64,000 nt of DNA from Cercospora beticola (GCF_033473495.1 NC_088941.1:744001-808000), one strand, 5' to 3'; positions 19,924-30,527 are shown, counted from the first letter of the stretch. Notes: generated from the sequence alone by a model not told the origin. Program-made: numbers and translations.

Positions 19924-21780
19924 TCAAGAATCCCAAATCGCTCCGTAAGCCGGAACCTTTCTCTTTTCCAAGTTGTAAACAATCTCATGCGTGACGGCCG
20001 GATTGCTGATTACAATCACGGCCTCAGCGTCGAAATCCTGGTAGGCCGCGTAGGTCACCTTGACCAAACTTGGCATGTCTTCCTCTTTGTAGCTGGTCTT
20101 CTTTGTATCGATGATAATGGCGTCTTTGTCAGCTCGGAGGATGTTCTGAATGTTGGACTTTCCGTAGCCCTCTAGAGGAAGACGGGCAGACCATACGATT
20201 CGCATTGCCCACTCGGGATGGACGTTGATGAAGGAAAGACAGGGGCCGATTCCGCTGCCTGTTGCGACGAGGACGATACGTCGGAAGACCTTGGCGATGC
20301 GTGCTACACCGAGGGCTGGCACGCCGCGGGTCCAGAGGTATTGAGGCGGATTGTCGACGAGCTTCTTGGTCCAGTCGCCGTTGTTGGCCACGAGGACGGA
20401 GAAACCGGGTTGATTATCTGGCTCTGGGATTGTGGCGAATTTGTGGTTTTCGACAAGGGGTGCGCCGGACAGGGCGATACCTGCGCAGGTCGGAAGGACT
20501 TTGTTGGTGTTGAAGTGGAGCTGGGTGGCGTGCGTGGAGAGCTTTTCCGCTACAAAGGTAACCTTGCGGAGGAAGAGCCAGGGGTAGATGAGCAGGAGTG
20601 TCGTGGCGATCAACATCCAGAATGATGGAGTCTTGACGAGAAGTATGCCGAGGTTCTGGGACTCCGTGGCGGCATCCGATGCACTGATGCAGAACAGTTG
20701 AACCCAGAAAAATGCGACTGTTGTCCATCCGGAATATCGATGCATGAGCTCCCACTGGTTATGGAAGCGTGCTCTGAACCACGGAATGGAGCCGATCGTG
20801 AGGACGCCGAACATCAGAAGAATGATGACAGAGGTGGCCAAGACGATATACTTGTACGCTGCGTTGCTTGCTGGCCAGTTTTGCACCAGGACGGCGAAGA
20901 AGATGTACCATCCCATCGAGGATACTCCGCAAGCAGAATGCACGCCTCCATGGCAATAGATCTTGGCTGCGTGTCTTCTGACCTGGACCGACCAGGAGTG
21001 CGGAAGACTGAGCACGCTGCGGAACAGCATGTTGATGCAATGTTCTTGCCTCATCATTTGAGCTCCCAGGATATTGGCGGATACTGCTGTCAATGCATCG
21101 GCGTAGGTGAAAATCTTCTGCTGGCCCTTGACTCCAGCCACCACCGCGAAAGCAATGATAAGGATCATGTTGATTGCGATGACGGTCGCGAAGAGCCTTT
21201 GATAGACGGCAAAGTGACGATAGCGGATCTGGTTGTGTGTCTCGCCATGTCGGGGCTCGGGCATTGGATATTCGTCCGCGAGTTGTTGGAGCTGCTCTTT
21301 CGCAGCGATGTGGTCGTCCGCGCAGTCCAAACGCTCGATTCCAAATTTTGCACCGATTGAGTCTGCTGGTCGACCTTCGGCGCCGCCAGAATGTTCCTGG
21401 CCTCGAGTCACGCCGGTGATGATGTAGCGATACGTTCCTAGACCGTGGCTCTCAATTTTGGCGAGAATCTCGTCTGGCGAAGGGACTTCCGCGATCGAGA
21501 CACCAGAAGATGCTATCGAGAAGTCGGAATGCCCGCGATCTGCCCTCTGTGGTCGAGAAGACCTCGATCTGTGTCGGTGGAGATGTCCGCTGGGCGCCAC
21601 TGTAGCTGGACATGGTTCCTGTACTTGAAGGCCGGCTTCAAGTTGTGCTGGCGTTGGCTCAACGTCTTGGGGCTGCGGCGCTCCAGGCGCATATGCATGT
21701 GTTGAATGCCGTAGAGAGGACAGGAATGTTCTGTCTTGCGTTTCCATCATGTTTTCGTGGGCAGTCGTTGGTCTGGACAT
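19924..21780 (-). CDS. TmpA-like transmembrane FAD/NAD(P)-binding oxidoreductase
   Basis: Single exon, 618 aa. A polar, Ser/Arg-rich cytosolic N-terminus (1-175) is followed by about six membrane helices: near LFATVIAINMILIIAFAVVAG, ALTAVSANILG, MGWYIFFAVLV, YIVLATSVIILLMFGVLTI, WTTVAFFWVQLFCI and FWMLIATTLLLIYPWLFL. Histidines in CHGGVHSACG and ELMHRYSGW could bind haem as in ferric-reductase relatives. The C-terminal third is reductase-like, with VLVATGSGIGPCLSFI as the nucleotide-binding motif. This is the architecture of Aspergillus TmpA and of the membrane/reductase half of TmpL/TmpB proteins, which act in redox balance and conidiation. The assignment rests on architecture and remembered similarity. 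It is divergent from an acyl-CoA ligase gene 2.1 kb away. Confidence 0.65.
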   Translation of the reverse strand: MSRPTTAHENMMETQDRTFLSSLRHSTHAYAPGAPQPQDVEPTPAQLEAGLQVQEPCPATVAPSGHLHRHRSRSSRPQRADRGHSDFSIASSGVSIAEVPSPDEILAKIESHGLGTYRYIITGVTRGQEHSGGAEGRPADSIGAKFGIERLDCADDHIAAKEQLQQLADEYPMPEPRHGETHNQIRYRHFAVYQRLFATVIAINMILIIAFAVVAGVKGQQKIFTYADALTAVSANILGAQMMRQEHCINMLFRSVLSLPHSWSVQVRRHAAKIYCHGGVHSACGVSSMGWYIFFAVLVQNWPASNAAYKYIVLATSVIILLMFGVLTIGSIPWFRARFHNQWELMHRYSGWTTVAFFWVQLFCISASDAATESQNLGILLVKTPSFWMLIATTLLLIYPWLFLRKVTFVAEKLSTHATQLHFNTNKVLPTCAGIALSGAPLVENHKFATIPEPDNQPGFSVLVANNGDWTKKLVDNPPQYLWTRGVPALGVARIAKVFRRIVLVATGSGIGPCLSFINVHPEWAMRIVWSARLPLEGYGKSNIQNILRADKDAIIIDTKKTSYKEEDMPSLVKVTYAAYQDFDAEAVIVISNPAVTHEIVYNLEKRKVPAYGAIWDS

Positions 21781-23900
21781 TGTGCGTTTCTCCCTAGCAC
21801 CTCTTGTGCTTCAGGGACCTATTCCCGACTGCGTCAGTGGAAGTGCCAACGGAAATTTTTCCTTCGTTGATGACTCGATGAACGTTCGTGAAGGGAGCAA
21901 GACAAAGAAAGCTATCGAGCAAGGTTCTGTGAAGGTCGAGTCTCGTTCAGGTATGGCAGACTTGAGCACGAGCGAAATTGATGATTCCATCTCGACAGGA
22001 GCCGAGTTCCGTGGCAGTATAAGAAAGAAAAGAGATTAGGGGAATGCCGGAAGGACAAAGTCACCCGAAGGTCAAAGACTTTCTTCCCGTGCACAAACGC
22101 GTACTCCTGCACCCCACACAAATAACAACTTTGTGCCGCATAGTCTGCATGGCGATGCAGGACGAGTGGATTTTCCCGAAATAGGATCGAGTCCTGCGTG
22201 ATTGGTGGTTCATGACTTCAGCTGATCAGCTCGCCTCTACAGCCGCAACTTCGAAGTACGCACACTGATAGACGCCGCAGCCTGAAAGTATGCATACCCG
22301 AGAACGTTAGTATCGGCTGTGCTGAGCGTTAGCGGGCTGGTCTAAATATGGCTTACTCCATCATTCACTGGAGGGTGCATTGTTGATCGCCACTAGTGAG
22401 GCTATCGTTCGAGGCGGCCCAGCGAGGCTGTATGCCAGATGTCGCGACAAATACCTCTCCACGCACGTTCACGCGTCCCGGAGCAATGGAAACAGGCGCC
22501 TCAGTGGAGTCGGTGGCTGCGGAGTATGGCTCGTATGTGTTACATAACCAAGCATACAAGCTTAAATTGACGTTCCTGTCGCCTGATGCGGTATGTGGCT
22601 TGCACCGTCCGGTTCTTGTCGGTGCTTTGAATACGATTAGGGCCAAATTACTCGAGGTTGGAACATTTCGGGAGTTGTGACGGCATCAAGGACTGCCTGT
22701 TCTCGGATCAGCTTTTTCGCAATGGCTCATTTTCGCTGCCGATTGCCCAATGTCTTCGGCCAACATTTGCTATGGCCTTAGCTAAGCAAGGGACGTCCAT
22801 TCGCTCGGCGATCATCGACGATTTTGCTCCTAGAAAGTGGTGCAGTGGGCTGCGCAACAGCTGGTCAAATGAGGCCAACACAAGCGAACACACGGCACCC
22901 CATACTGGCTGCAATCGATAGCCTTCATGTCCACGAAGAAAACACACCGGGCGGCCTCGGCCCACAGAACGCACATGCTCGGCATCAAGATGTCAGCTTA
23001 CCCGGTCATCAGTTCATTGACACCCAGTCGATGGTTGCCGTCGCCTCGTGATCGTGCCGTTAAGTAGTGTGTTGGACTATTGGGCTGTTGGGCTGGATCC
23101 TCAGTTGTCATGGTTGTGTACGTGCAGCCTTCCACTGAGCATGCTTTTGTCGTCGATCACGGAAAAGCCAGTCTCCCACATGCTATCGAGCGTTCAGCCC
23201 CGATGCCGCAGTATGCGCTCCAATTCGAATCCTGCAGCACTTGTCGCCTTGTTAAATCCTGAAGGACCTGGCGCAGCCTCGGACTGGTGTGGTGGGCTGG
23301 CAGGTCGGCATTTCGCTGAGGTATAAGTCACGATTGTGTCGGCTCTGTTTGACACTATGCATCGTTACTTCTGGGTGCCCACTCATCATTACCTTTCCTG
23401 GTCCATCCCTCAGAAATTGGGTCATCAGAATTCTTTGTCAACCAAGAAGATTCACTATCACTTATAATTTATGCTGCCCTTTGTCCGAATGTTGAGTGGC
23501 GGTCTGACCATTACGGACTCGAGCTCTCGGCATACAATAGCCTTGTGTGCCACACCGAAGATTAACTCGCGAAAACGAAGTGATTATGGCTTTTCTACAG
23601 TGCTCTTGCAACATATTAGCAACTCGAGACTTCAACTTCTACCATTATACGTCGAACGACGCTAGATCTGACTGCAGACTCACTCACGAACTTGATCGCC
23701 GTCTCTCCAAAATACGAAAACATCAATTACAAGCCCCAGGATTCGAAGATCCACCTTCACTCCGAGTATCACTCGTACGCTGGCCGTACTTGTTTGCCAA
23801 TCTCTGGCCAGGTGGGGAACTCGCTGCAGTAATTATGGGGCGAAGATATTCAGCTCACTTGGGGAGCAGAGGCTCTCAGAAACCCAATCCCTTCCCTACG
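21781..23900. other. Long divergent intergenic region, no supported gene
   Basis: About 2.1 kb between the flavoprotein and ligase genes. Several short frames exist on the plus strand (for example 22396-22680 and 23048-23326), without domains or convincing splice links. The ligase frame stays open back to 23547, but that stretch does not resemble ligase N-termini. Confidence 0.45.
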
Positions 23901-25532
23901 ATGAACATCAACAACACTGGAGAAATGCCAGCCTGTACAGTCGGCAGTGCCAATGTCGTACAATTCGCATTCTCTGGGGACTACAATCCCCGTCAACCAG
24001 TACTAATCGACGCTGAGAACCCTGCTCGATTCATCACCAAAGAGTGCGCCCTGCAATTGACCGCAAGTTTGACAGGCGCCTTCCCGAGAAACTCCACCGT
24101 CTGTCTTGCGATTCCAAACGACATCACATATCCTGTCATCTGTATGGGAATTTGGACATCGCAATGTCGTTGGACGGGGGTCAACCCAGCGTATTCGACG
24201 CCTGAATTGAAGCATCACTTTACGGTATCGGAAACCAAATACGTGATTGCAGGAGAGGAGCAACTCGAAAAAGTCCGCAAGGCGGTTCAAGACACCAACA
24301 TCGAGATCATCCTCTTCTCCGACCTCCTTGAGTCACGACCGGCAAAAGGGCAAGAGGTCTGCGCAGTACGTCCAAACCCACGAGACGATACTGTGCCGCA
24401 TAGATACCGATGCCTCCACGAGCTACAACGAACGACTACCGCCGCTAGATTCTACGATGCGATCGATGCGATCGATCCAAACTCCATCGCATCCCTTTTC
24501 AGCACATCTGGAACTACTGGCCTACCAAAAATGGCCGCTCGGCCTCACAAGTCGCTCGTTCTCGAAGCCGCTGCTACGAAGGACAACCACGAAGCGAAGC
24601 CATACCAAGTCCGACGACTGTTCTGCACTCCAATTTTTCACGCATTCAGTACTGGAGAAATGGTCATCAACAGTCTACGCCTTGGTCAGCCGACCTACTA
24701 CATGAAGCGCTTCCATCCATCAGCCTTCCCAAAGGCAATCGAAGACTACAACATCACCGAAACCTTCGCACCTCCGCCGCTCATCCTGAAACTCGTCGAG
24801 GACTCGAGATCCCACTCCCAGATCCAATCCCTTCGAAACATCTACTCAGGCGGTGCACCTCTCGTCCCCGAACTCAAGAGCCGCCTCGATGCCATCTACG
24901 ACAATAACCCCAGCGGTCCACCGCGAGTCACCCAAGTCTACGGTATGACAGAAGGTGGTTGGTTCACGACGTTCAAATACGATGAGCATGACACCACAAA
25001 CTCCATTGGTCGTCCAATCAAAGGCTACGAGATCCGCGTTGTAAATCGCGAAGGCTTCAAAAGCTTCGAAGGCCGCCAAACAGGAGAGCTTCTCGTGCGC
25101 GGTCCGATGCTCATGACCAAGTATCTCGGAAATCAACAAGCCACCGTCGATGCATTCGAAGACAGCTGGCTGAAGACAGGCGACGTGGGCTACATCGTCG
25201 ACGGCAAAGTCTACCTAGTCGATCGCTGCAAAGACTTGATCAAAGTGAACGGCTTTCAAGTCTCTCCGACTGAACTCGAGAACGCTCTCTTGTCTTCTCC
25301 AGACATCGCGGACGTGGGAGTTGTGGGTCATGGATCGGACACGAACGAGCATCCTGTTGCTTTCGTAGTCGGCGCGAACCCGCAAGTCACACCGGAGGAG
25401 ATCAAATTGCGTCTGAGAAACCAGCTTGCTAGCTACAAGGTCTCAACGCTGGAGGTCAAGTTTGTTGAATCTTTGCCCAAGTCGATTACTGGCAAGATTC
25501 TAAGGACGGAGTTGAGGAAGTTGTGCTGTTAG
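23901..25532 (+). CDS. AMP-dependent acyl-CoA synthetase/ligase (4CL-like, ANL family)
   Basis: 543 aa from the Met at 23901. The frame is open for another 118 codons upstream, but the segment before this Met has no ligase similarity. Motifs in order: P-loop-like STSGTTGLPKM, SGGAP, YGMTEGG, the hinge Asp of LKTGDVGY, RCKDLIKVNGFQVSP and catalytic Lys in SITGKILR. These show both adenylation and thioester-forming halves intact. The family activates a carboxylic acid as acyl-AMP and passes it to CoA. The substrate is not evident, though fungal 4CL-like enzymes usually take aryl or medium-chain acids. The C-terminus (RKLCC) is not a peroxisomal signal. No carrier domain is fused. Confidence 0.88.
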   Translation: MNINNTGEMPACTVGSANVVQFAFSGDYNPRQPVLIDAENPARFITKECALQLTASLTGAFPRNSTVCLAIPNDITYPVICMGIWTSQCRWTGVNPAYSTPELKHHFTVSETKYVIAGEEQLEKVRKAVQDTNIEIILFSDLLESRPAKGQEVCAVRPNPRDDTVPHRYRCLHELQRTTTAARFYDAIDAIDPNSIASLFSTSGTTGLPKMAARPHKSLVLEAAATKDNHEAKPYQVRRLFCTPIFHAFSTGEMVINSLRLGQPTYYMKRFHPSAFPKAIEDYNITETFAPPPLILKLVEDSRSHSQIQSLRNIYSGGAPLVPELKSRLDAIYDNNPSGPPRVTQVYGMTEGGWFTTFKYDEHDTTNSIGRPIKGYEIRVVNREGFKSFEGRQTGELLVRGPMLMTKYLGNQQATVDAFEDSWLKTGDVGYIVDGKVYLVDRCKDLIKVNGFQVSPTELENALLSSPDIADVGVVGHGSDTNEHPVAFVVGANPQVTPEEIKLRLRNQLASYKVSTLEVKFVESLPKSITGKILRTELRKLCC

Positions 25533-25784
25533 GTTCTTGTTCGGAGGAATTTGTGACTGGAAAATTGTTTGGAATAGGGGCTTGTGACACGGGAGCATGG
25601 ACATGACCTTCGGTGGCTTTTGTTTCACGGTACAATGAGTTTTTATAGATAGAGAAAGCAGTATGACATTGTCCTGCAGTACAGTGCCGTACTCCCACAT
25701 TTGCTCTCAGTGCTGCGCCTACACGGAAACTGATTCTATTCGGGCATTGACGTCCCACTTGTCCATTACATCGCCTATCGTGGT

Positions 25785-27866
25785 CTAACCAGCATGTCCC
25801 TCATCATACGCCGCTACACCGGGCGCTCTGACCTTCTTCTGTGCTCTCTTGTTTGCCTTGCCATGCTTCTTGCTCAGTTTCAGATCTGCTGGATCGATGT
25901 TGTTCTCCAGCGCCGTCATCTCCTTCAACTTTCTCCCTGACATCTCTTTCCCTTGCTGCGAGTACTTGTAGTGGAAAGGCCTCACGACATTTCCGCTACC
26001 TTGCCCAGCTTTGAAGAACTCCTTGTCGAGGCCAGCACCCTTCTTGCCCATCACATGGGGCATAGATGACAGCTCACTCGCCTCGTCCATCAAAGATACG
26101 TCTTCGGTTCCGGCGATGGATGTGATATCCTGTGCTGCCAGTCGTGCTCGGCGCTTTTGAGGCAAATGCGCCAAGTCGTACAGCTCGCGATTGAAGTGCT
26201 TCGGGTCCATTTGTGGCTCCGGAGGTGGGTGGCAGAATAGTAGCTTGCCCTTTACATAGTCTTTCAATACTGTCCGCGCAGCGCGAGCCTCATCAGGCTG
26301 TCCGAGACCTTGTGTCCAGAACCCTCGAGCCCTCGCGAAAGATCGAAGAACTTCCTCGCCCGTCTGCAGTCCAGTTCCTCCTTCTTCCAGTGGTCTGGTT
26401 ATAATCTTCATACCATATAGCGCCTCCAGGTAATGCTGAGGGATGCGCTGGGCCAACAATCCAGCAGGTCCTGTGTACTCTCGGAGTTGATCAATTGGCA
26501 GAACACCAGCGAGAACGAGCTCTGCTTTCGTAGTGGCAAAATTGGGGAACACGAGACCTGGACAATCACACAATATCACCTTGTCGGATAAGTGAAGAGT
26601 TTGAAAATGCTTCGTCTTTCCAGGGGTGGCAGAAACCGAAACTTTCTTCGCGCCAAGAAGGGCGTTGATTGTAGACGACTTTCCCACGTTCGGATATCCT
26701 ACAAGTCCGATGGCCGTCTTTCGTGTCACAGCATCCTTGTCTTTCGGTGCTGCTGGCGAGTGCTGTAGGAAGAGTGCTTCGAGATCGTCTGTGGTCAAGA
26801 TGCGGGTCTGTTCTTCAATGGACATCTGCTGTTGCGGCGGCTCCGGGATCGGATACGGTTCGTCCACACTTTCCTCATCTGACCATTCCTCCTCGTCGTC
26901 TTGTTGATCTTGCACCCTTATCTTCTGTGCTTGCTTTGCGAGCTCGTCGACATCGGCCTCGGGGTCAATCTCTTCTTCGACGTCGTCCTCATCTAGCTCA
27001 TCTGAAGAGTCATCATCCTCTTCTTCAGCATCTGAGCTCTCGTCTCCTTCTGATCCAGCTCTGGCCTCGTTCATCTCCTTTGCCAATTCAGCCGAGAAGA
27101 AGCGGAAAGCAATCCCCTTGGCATGAAAGTACTCTGCCCATAATCTCCTCTGCTCAAGTGTCATCATATCTGCCTTGTTGATCAACAACAAGTTTCGTTT
27201 CTTTCCACCATCCAGCTCTTTCACATATTTTTCGAGATCCTCGCAGCGATACAGCAATGGGTTTCGCGCATCCACAATTTGAACGACCAAGTCTGATCGT
27301 TCCACAACGCGCCACAGCTGCCGCCACACTTCCAAATTTCGCTCGAAGGGTGTCATGAGTAAATCATCGACTTCTTGGACCTCGGCCAGTCCTCGCCTCC
27401 ATTCCAGCAGGCTTTCCCTCTCGCGCGCGTCCAACTCCATTGCGGTGGTGTCCTTATCCCATTTCGGTCGTCGTGGAACTGTCAAGCGTGCCCGCTTGGC
27501 ATTCTGCTTTCTCAGCACACCTCTCTCTTCCGCTGCACTCAGCAAGTATGGGTTCTTTTGATCAGTATGGATGATCTTGACATTGTTCAACTTCTCCGCC
27601 GTGAAATCCGTGCCAGCCAATTCTGCCGTGCTCAAGAACTCGTCGAGAGCGCCTTGCTCCGTGACCGAGCGCATCTTGACCCATTCAGCCTCCTTCCGCG
27701 AGTTGGTGACATATTCGACTCCATTCTGGTCCTTGCGCACAATACTGCCGTCATTCTTTTGCCGCGCACTGCCCTTGTGCATGTTGGTGTTCTTTCCTTT
27801 CCCGAAACGATCGTTCATGAGGCTGTTGCCGAGCCCGACGGCATTCTTGCTCTTTGCTAGGACCAT
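25785..27866 (-). CDS. LSG1: LSG1, cytoplasmic 60S subunit-release GTPase
   Basis: Single exon, 693 aa from the Met of MVLAKSKNAVGLGNSLMND; an in-frame 53-codon extension upstream is not conserved. It is a circularly permuted GTPase: G4 LINKADMM comes first, then a Glu/Asp-rich insertion (about 290-370), then G1 GYPNVGKSS, G2/G3 with DCPGLVFPNF, and a basic Lys-rich tail. LSG1 releases the export adaptor Nmd3 from cytoplasmic pre-60S particles. It is divergent from LTV1, with 237 bp between start codons. Confidence 0.95.
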   Translation of the reverse strand: MVLAKSKNAVGLGNSLMNDRFGKGKNTNMHKGSARQKNDGSIVRKDQNGVEYVTNSRKEAEWVKMRSVTEQGALDEFLSTAELAGTDFTAEKLNNVKIIHTDQKNPYLLSAAEERGVLRKQNAKRARLTVPRRPKWDKDTTAMELDARERESLLEWRRGLAEVQEVDDLLMTPFERNLEVWRQLWRVVERSDLVVQIVDARNPLLYRCEDLEKYVKELDGGKKRNLLLINKADMMTLEQRRLWAEYFHAKGIAFRFFSAELAKEMNEARAGSEGDESSDAEEEDDDSSDELDEDDVEEEIDPEADVDELAKQAQKIRVQDQQDDEEEWSDEESVDEPYPIPEPPQQQMSIEEQTRILTTDDLEALFLQHSPAAPKDKDAVTRKTAIGLVGYPNVGKSSTINALLGAKKVSVSATPGKTKHFQTLHLSDKVILCDCPGLVFPNFATTKAELVLAGVLPIDQLREYTGPAGLLAQRIPQHYLEALYGMKIITRPLEEGGTGLQTGEEVLRSFARARGFWTQGLGQPDEARAARTVLKDYVKGKLLFCHPPPEPQMDPKHFNRELYDLAHLPQKRRARLAAQDITSIAGTEDVSLMDEASELSSMPHVMGKKGAGLDKEFFKAGQGSGNVVRPFHYKYSQQGKEMSGRKLKEMTALENNIDPADLKLSKKHGKANKRAQKKVRAPGVAAYDEGHAG

Positions 27867-28103
27867 GCTGGGCAATCGGAATCTGGTATGGTTGTGTGGA
27901 GGAGAGGAGGAGCAGAGAGAAGAAGCACCGCAGTTTACTTCTTCACATGATTTGATAAGCGACCCTGTGACGCATGGAGGGGCGCTTTTTGACGCGTCAA
28001 CTTTGATGGGCGGTACGCCAAGCATTTGATTAACTTCTCAATTTTTTGGACAAAACTTCCCGAGATCAATCACCAAGACGACTTGCACGTGGAATCGCCC
28101 AAG
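27867..28103. promoter_or_regulatory. Divergent promoter LSG1 / LTV1
   Basis: 237 bp separate two start codons of ribosome-assembly genes. Two inverted-looking GACGCGTC/GACGCAT-type strings around 27968-27998 may be shared elements, but no named motif is recognised with confidence. Confidence 0.5.
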
Positions 28104-29636
28104 ATGCCTCGCCAGCGCCCCTTCTCCAAGCAGAATGCGATCAAACTCGACTTGGTCCATCGTGCCCAAAATGACCCGCTCATCCACGACGAAAATGCTC
28201 CATCCATGGTCCTCGTGGAGCGAGGTCAGTCACGGCGGCCTACGGAAGACGACTATGCATACTCCGCTGCAGGCTCCGTGTACTCGGGCGCTTCGTTCAA
28301 ATCGTACAGATCGCAGAAGACGAAGCAGCGAGGGGAGTTGGAAAGCGAGTTTGGCGACAATGTGAGGAAGAACGAAGGAGAGGCAGCACAGCACGGAGTC
28401 TTCTACGACGATACCCAATACGACTATATGCAACATATGCGAGATCTGGGCGGAATGGGCAGTCAATGGGTTGAAGCGAAGCAGCCAGATGACAAGAAGA
28501 AGGGAAAGCAGAAGTTGGAGGACATGCTGGCAGACAGTCTGCACTTGGACGACGCGAGCAGTGTTGCGAGTAGCACTACGAGCAGCATTGCACGCAGTCT
28601 GTTCCCCGAGGAGATTCTTCCCAGCGAGTTTGTGACGAAGCGAACGTACCAAGATCAGCAGGATGTGCCGGACGACATAGCAGGCTTCCAGCCTGACATG
28701 GACCCACGATTGCGGGAAGTTCTGGAGGCCTTGGAGGATGAAGAGTATGTGGATGACGATGAGGACATCTTTGGCGAGCTCACAAGAGACGGGTATGAGG
28801 TGGAACGGGACGAGTGGGAGGGAGCAGTGGAGCAATCGTTTGACGACGATGGCTGGGAGAGTGACGATACCATCAAAGCGCCTGCCAGTCCGCGAGAAAT
28901 GCCCCGCGAACTACGGCTGCCCGATGGGGTGGAGTTGGGAGATGGAGAAATCGCTCTGCCTCCTGAAGATCCGCAGGCCCAGCCCACAGCGGACCCGGCA
29001 GCTGGCGGTTGGGATTTCATGAAAGAGCATAAAGCTACCAAGAAGGTAGCGAAAGCTGAAGCACCAGAACCTTCCTTCAACAACGCCTCTCTGATCTCTT
29101 CCCTTGCTAGCGGCAGGCACAAGAAGAGGAAAGGCGCCATGACCAACCCAAGCACATACTCCATGTCCTCGTCAGCTCTCGTCCGGAAAGATGCCCTACG
29201 AACGCTCGATGAGCGCTTCGACAAGATGGAGAATGACTATAGTCTGGCTGAGTTCCCCGAGGATGAAGAAGATGCGTACAATGCCGACACGCAATCGATG
29301 GCATCGGGTATGTCCGGAATGACTGGTATGTCCTCTGCCTCTCGAGTAAGTAAGGCGTACAGCACGGCCTCTGGCATGAGTGGTGTAAGCGGGATTTCCA
29401 GCTACTCGCGTGCCAACGACGAAGAGGCGCCCAAGCTGGTGCGGTCCGACTTCGACGGCATGATGGACGACTTTCTCAGCTCGCACAACAAGGCCGGCAA
29501 GTATGGCCAGAGAGTGAGGAGAGGTGCGCCAAAAAATGGCATGGAGCAGCTCGACGAGATCCGGTCTGGTCTTGGTCCGGCAAGATTCGGCAGCAAGACG
29601 AAACCGAAGAGCCACGTTCCAGTAAAGATCGGTTGA
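28104..29636 (+). CDS. LTV1: LTV1, pre-40S ribosome assembly/export factor
   Basis: Single exon, 510 aa from the Met of MPRQRPFSKQNAIKLDLVHR; 26 in-frame codons upstream are not family-like. The N-terminus with FSKQNA...LVHRAQNDPL is the LTV1 signature. Acidic low-complexity regions follow (EDEEYVDDDEDIFGE), then Ser/Met-rich repeats (MASGMSGMTGMSS) and the conserved basic C-terminus. LTV1 binds Rps3/Enp1 on pre-40S particles and leaves after Hrr25 phosphorylation. Its divergent partner LSG1 serves the 60S subunit. Confidence 0.9.
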   Translation: MPRQRPFSKQNAIKLDLVHRAQNDPLIHDENAPSMVLVERGQSRRPTEDDYAYSAAGSVYSGASFKSYRSQKTKQRGELESEFGDNVRKNEGEAAQHGVFYDDTQYDYMQHMRDLGGMGSQWVEAKQPDDKKKGKQKLEDMLADSLHLDDASSVASSTTSSIARSLFPEEILPSEFVTKRTYQDQQDVPDDIAGFQPDMDPRLREVLEALEDEEYVDDDEDIFGELTRDGYEVERDEWEGAVEQSFDDDGWESDDTIKAPASPREMPRELRLPDGVELGDGEIALPPEDPQAQPTADPAAGGWDFMKEHKATKKVAKAEAPEPSFNNASLISSLASGRHKKRKGAMTNPSTYSMSSSALVRKDALRTLDERFDKMENDYSLAEFPEDEEDAYNADTQSMASGMSGMTGMSSASRVSKAYSTASGMSGVSGISSYSRANDEEAPKLVRSDFDGMMDDFLSSHNKAGKYGQRVRRGAPKNGMEQLDEIRSGLGPARFGSKTKPKSHVPVKIG

Positions 29637-29729
29637 TGCGCTCCTGTCTCCTCCTTCTGCATCCACTTTTTGATTGGCATTTCCATAGATACCCAGGTAG
29701 CGTTATTGTAGGCCGCACATGGCAACGCA

Positions 29730-30527
29730 TCATGAATTGAAGATCCTCGAATACAGTAGTTCGTGTCTTCCCATCCAAAGATCCATCGTCGGAACTGTGA
29801 CCACCGCATCGTCGTGCTCCGTTTTCGAATAGCATTCAATGCAACTGCGAATGATGTCCTGTAGCTTCACACTCGCAAGTACTGCCTGGCTCTGATAAGG
29901 TCCCATAACACTTGCTCGAACAGCAGCTGACAAAACAGCTTTTGCATGATTGAGCAAGAAGAGATATGCGGTGTCATGCGCGCCGAGATTCAAGGCATTA
30001 GCGACTGCACCAAAGAGAGGCGCAAAGTGCGCTTGTAGTTGTAGTCCAAAGACATCTGGAGCATTGTCTTTCATCTGAGCAGCAAAGCTCATCACTTCCT
30101 TCGCTGCAAGACTATTCGGATCACAAGAAAGTGACAATGCTCTCTCCCAAATTCCCAGTATGGCCCGTCCCTGCGAGACCGAAGCCCGACGAGCTACTGT
30201 ACAGGGCGTACTGGCGTCCATGTCATTGTCCAAGTCGGGGAGTCTCGAGGGGTCATGGTAGGCTGTGAGTACATAGGGCAGGGACGTTGAGGCAATATTG
30301 TGAAGAGATTGCTCAAGGAATGTGTCGAAGGCTGATAGCTTGACGGTCGTGGAAGACTTGGGGCCTGAGATATTATGATGTGCGAGGAAAGATTCTAGGC
30401 CGGAGCTGAAGGCAAAGGAGCCTAGTGGTAGAGCAGAGTCTGAGAGAAGCAGGAGACTGTGGAGAGATGGATTGATGGAGAGAGTTGAGGTCTTTGCGGC
30501 GAGATCTTGGTCCTCTGGGAATGACAT
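29730..30527 (-). CDS. ureF: Urease accessory protein UreF
   Basis: Single exon, 265 aa. The N-terminal LLLLSDSALPLGSFAFSSGLESF is the UreF hallmark. The helical core continues through ERALSLSCDPN and GLQLQAHFAPLFGAVANALN. UreF works with UreD and UreG to load nickel into urease, which hydrolyses urea to ammonia. Two GATA motifs lie 31-41 bp upstream of its start. The neighbour on the other side of the promoter is an amidase, another ammonia-releasing enzyme. Confidence 0.92.
   Translation of the reverse strand: MSFPEDQDLAAKTSTLSINPSLHSLLLLSDSALPLGSFAFSSGLESFLAHHNISGPKSSTTVKLSAFDTFLEQSLHNIASTSLPYVLTAYHDPSRLPDLDNDMDASTPCTVARRASVSQGRAILGIWERALSLSCDPNSLAAKEVMSFAAQMKDNAPDVFGLQLQAHFAPLFGAVANALNLGAHDTAYLFLLNHAKAVLSAAVRASVMGPYQSQAVLASVKLQDIIRSCIECYSKTEHDDAVVTVPTMDLWMGRHELLYSRIFNS

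Noticed and set aside
23547..23900. 118-codon N-terminal extension of the acyl-CoA ligase
   Set aside because: Open but without similarity to ligase N-termini; the Met at 23901 gives the normal family length.
19924..25532. Secondary-metabolite gene cluster around the acyl-CoA ligase
   Set aside because: No polyketide or peptide synthase, P450, transporter or cluster regulator lies nearby; the flanks are housekeeping genes.
27867..28025. 53-codon extension of LSG1
   Set aside because: The family N-terminus MVLAKSKNA starts at 27866, and the extension has no similarity.
28026..28103. 26-codon extension of LTV1 into the divergent promoter
   Set aside because: The conserved family start begins at 28104; the extension is promoter DNA that happens to lack stops.
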